This document shows positions 62,688 through 64,000 of a stretch of 64,000 nucleotides of DNA, one piece after another (position 1 is the first letter of the stretch; the number at the start of each line of letters is the position of its first letter). The notes beneath the pieces are model-generated. The model did not search any database. It saw nothing but the letters and a program-made list of their open reading frames with translations, and was not told the origin of the DNA. Source of the DNA: JBPYFK01 sp051984675 (GTDB lineage Bacteria > Actinomycetota > Actinomycetes > Mycobacteriales > Pseudonocardiaceae); assembly GCA_051984675.1 (NCBI GenBank), contig JBPYFK010000020.1, positions 194,025 to 258,024 of the forward strand, written 5' to 3'. The translations under genes and the position numbers were made by a program.

Positions 62688-63134
62688 ATGGCGATGGTTG
62701 TGGCAATGATCGGCAACGAGGTGCGGTACGCCTATAAAGCGTCCCAGCTCGATGAGTTGCTGCATGTTGTCGTTGCCGAACCCCACCGTGGGTGGGCTGC
62801 CCGGATAGTCGTCCTGCCCGAGGGCGAGGTACCGCTCGCGACCCCGGCTCCTGGGTGGGGTAACCGGCTGCGGGTGGTGACTGATCTCAACACCGCCTGG
62901 GGTGCCCTGAACTTTCTGCATCCCGCCGCGGAGTCACCTCGGTGGCAAGGCTGGGATACCTTCAATCCGGAACCGTCGATGCAAGCCCCTGCGCTACCGT
63001 TCGGGTCCAGTGGTCTCCTGTTCCCGACAAGTGCTGCACTGTCGCTCAGTGTCGTACGGGCAGCCGTGCAGGAATATTGCGACACCGCAATGAGACCAAC
63101 CTGTGTGCAGTGGCAACCAGCTAGCTATTTCTGA
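62688..63134 (+). CDS. Imm1 family immunity protein (orphan)
   Basis: A 148-aa protein. The hallmarks of Imm1 (Pfam PF14430) are all here: a beta-strand opening, AWGALNFLHP, a hydrophobic strand SGLLFPTSAALSLSVVRAA, and the terminal RPTCVQWQPASYF. Imm1 proteins neutralise deaminase-type (DYW/SCP1.201-like) polymorphic toxins. No toxin lies beside it in the window. ATG 62688 is chosen because AGAGGGG lies 6 nt upstream. Its 3' end overlaps the convergent 63125 gene by 10 bp. Confidence 0.85.
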   Translation: MAMVVAMIGNEVRYAYKASQLDELLHVVVAEPHRGWAARIVVLPEGEVPLATPAPGWGNRLRVVTDLNTAWGALNFLHPAAESPRWQGWDTFNPEPSMQAPALPFGSSGLLFPTSAALSLSVVRAAVQEYCDTAMRPTCVQWQPASYF

Positions 63135-63391
63135 TCACGTGGCGGTCCGAGCAGGTCACGGCAGCGTTGCAGGTGACTATGGGCCTGGAACAGCAGCGAG
63201 TCGAGTATCAACAGCTCGGACACGGCTTCGGAGCACCCCGTCGCGCGTAGCTGCTCGTGGTGATCCACGTCCAATTGGAGCCGCTGTAGGTCTCTCGCAA
63301 AGGTCGCGAAGGTCTGCAAGACATCGTCGACGACCTGACTCACCGCAGGGTGCTCGCCTGTAGTCGCTGTTTGCTCGTCCACAGTTCCCAT
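63125..63391 (-). CDS. Small helical protein, paralogue of 63579 gene
   Basis: An 88-aa protein with coiled-coil character: VSQVVDDVLQTFATFARDLQ, then RLQLDVDHHEQLRATGCSEA and LLFQAHSHLQRCRDLL. It shares with the divergent 82-aa protein the layout [short acidic start]-[heptad helix]-[LARAyrrirlCqDLf ending]. ATG 63391 is one of three possible starts (63400 and 63415 also in frame). Function unknown. Confidence 0.65.
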   Translation of the reverse strand: MGTVDEQTATTGEHPAVSQVVDDVLQTFATFARDLQRLQLDVDHHEQLRATGCSEAVSELLILDSLLFQAHSHLQRCRDLLGPPRDQK

Positions 63392-63578
63392 TACCGCCAT
63401 AACGCAACCAATCACCCCGGGGACCGCCCCGCTGACACAGTCGACGGTAGCGGGCTGACCAGCGGTTGAAAGGGGCTTTTGTCCTCAATTCGTGCCCTGT
63501 CGACTGCCGGTGGCCTATGCTGTGGGCGCGCCCCGCAGGAGGTGCCGTAGGCCATGCCAGCGGGGAGGGGCACGCATT

Positions 63579-63827
63579 ATGGACTCCGATCAAGAGCAGT
63601 CTCCGGACGCCGCGACGACGGCGATGCTCTTGGATAGCGTGCTCGACACCATGACTGCTCTCGCCGCAGAGGCCGGCCGGCTGGAACAAGCGATTCACGA
63701 CGACCGACTCCGAGATCCTCAGGGTCAACACGATCTTGCGACCGAGCTATCCGGACTGGGTTTGACGTTGGCTGAGGCATATCGGCGCATCAGGCTCTGC
63801 CAGGACCTGTTCAAGGAAGAGAACTGA
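63579..63827 (+). CDS. Small helical protein, paralogue of 63125 gene
   Basis: An 82-aa protein from ATG 63579 with GGGGAGGGG about 8 nt before. MLLDSVLDTMTALAAEAGRL and AEAYRRIRLCQDLFKEEN repeat the helical plan of the neighbour on the other strand. The pair is divergently transcribed from a shared ~190-bp region. No family known. Confidence 0.65.
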   Translation: MDSDQEQSPDAATTAMLLDSVLDTMTALAAEAGRLEQAIHDDRLRDPQGQHDLATELSGLGLTLAEAYRRIRLCQDLFKEEN

Positions 63828-64000
63828 GGGCAACCCATCCATACCCCAAGAGGGCCCTGTCCCCATCCCGTCGACCTGGCTTCAGCCCGATCAGGTCGGG
63901 TCACGGGGGCAAACCTCCGAGGCCAGCTGTGACGCTCGCTGCCAAGCTTGCCCCCTTGATGCGACCTGCGCTCCTGCAACGGCTGTCCGGCCCCAGAGCT

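Noticed and set aside
1..64000. CRISPR arrays, complete insertion sequences or T7SS core (ecc/mycP) genes
   Set aside because: No regularly spaced repeats, transposase genes or FtsK/EccC-type ATPase were seen anywhere in the window.

Overview
The window is high-GC DNA from a filamentous-type actinomycete. GTG/TTG starts are common, and it carries mycobacterial-type gene order, a geosmin synthase, protein O-mannosylation and T7SS-style polymorphic toxins. The overall character suits Pseudonocardiales (Amycolatopsis/Saccharopolyspora-like); the family assignment is inference.

Region 1 (1-9.0 kb) is a conserved core block. Its order closely follows M. tuberculosis Rv0983-Rv0996: the tail of a PepD/HtrA-type protease, moaB2, mscL (-), a SAF-domain protein (-), a Ruc/FmdB zinc-ribbon protein (-) behind a CIRCE-like HrcA operator, 5-formyl-THF cyclo-ligase (-), galU, a MoeA/gephyrin-like protein (Glp), a RimJ-type acetyltransferase and a GlpR/SepX-like membrane protein, then tRNA-Ala(CGC). 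The MoeA-like protein has degenerate catalytic motifs, which fits a cell-division (Glp-GlpR) role.

Region 2 (9.0-17.6 kb) is metabolic: two SDRs, a two-domain VOC protein, a two-domain geosmin synthase, an LCP-family cell-wall glycopolymer ligase and a DUF2127 membrane protein.

Region 3 (17.6-32.2 kb) is the most striking part, a 14.5-kb polymorphic toxin locus. It encodes a 2425-aa protein with a WXG100-like N-terminus, an internal protein-glutaminase-like Cys-His-Asp domain and a C-terminal ADP-ribosyltransferase-like domain. Two ADP-ribosylglycohydrolase paralogues follow, each lacking a different part of the metal site. Next come two tandem paralogues ending in TNT (NAD+ glycohydrolase) domains, and a small protein of unknown function.

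Region 4 (32.6-43.8 kb) returns to housekeeping and metabolism: TerC, a DUF4442 protein, L-lysine 6-aminotransferase, Pmt, RsmI (the pmt/rsmI divergon also matches Mtb Rv1002c/Rv1003), a bacterioferritin remnant, BluB, a TPR-GGDEF protein, an FMN reductase and MurJ.

Region 5 (44.3-48.5 kb) is a tightly coupled unknown operon: a 66-aa peptide, two helical proteins and a PBP-type serine hydrolase, facing a CheR-like methyltransferase. It resembles a peptide-modification cluster of no type I recognise.

Region 6 (48.7-54.3 kb) has a MacB-type ABC exporter divergent from a BlaI/M56 regulator-protease pair with a shared operator-like palindrome, and a DoxX protein.

Region 7 (54.5-64 kb) is accessory DNA. 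It has small paralogous hypotheticals, a PIG-L deacetylase, a DUF3761 lipoprotein, a small MscS-like protein, a frameshifted CHASE3 sensor, a tRNA 3' fragment (likely attachment-site scar), an orphan Imm1 immunity protein and several AT-richer, gene-poor stretches.
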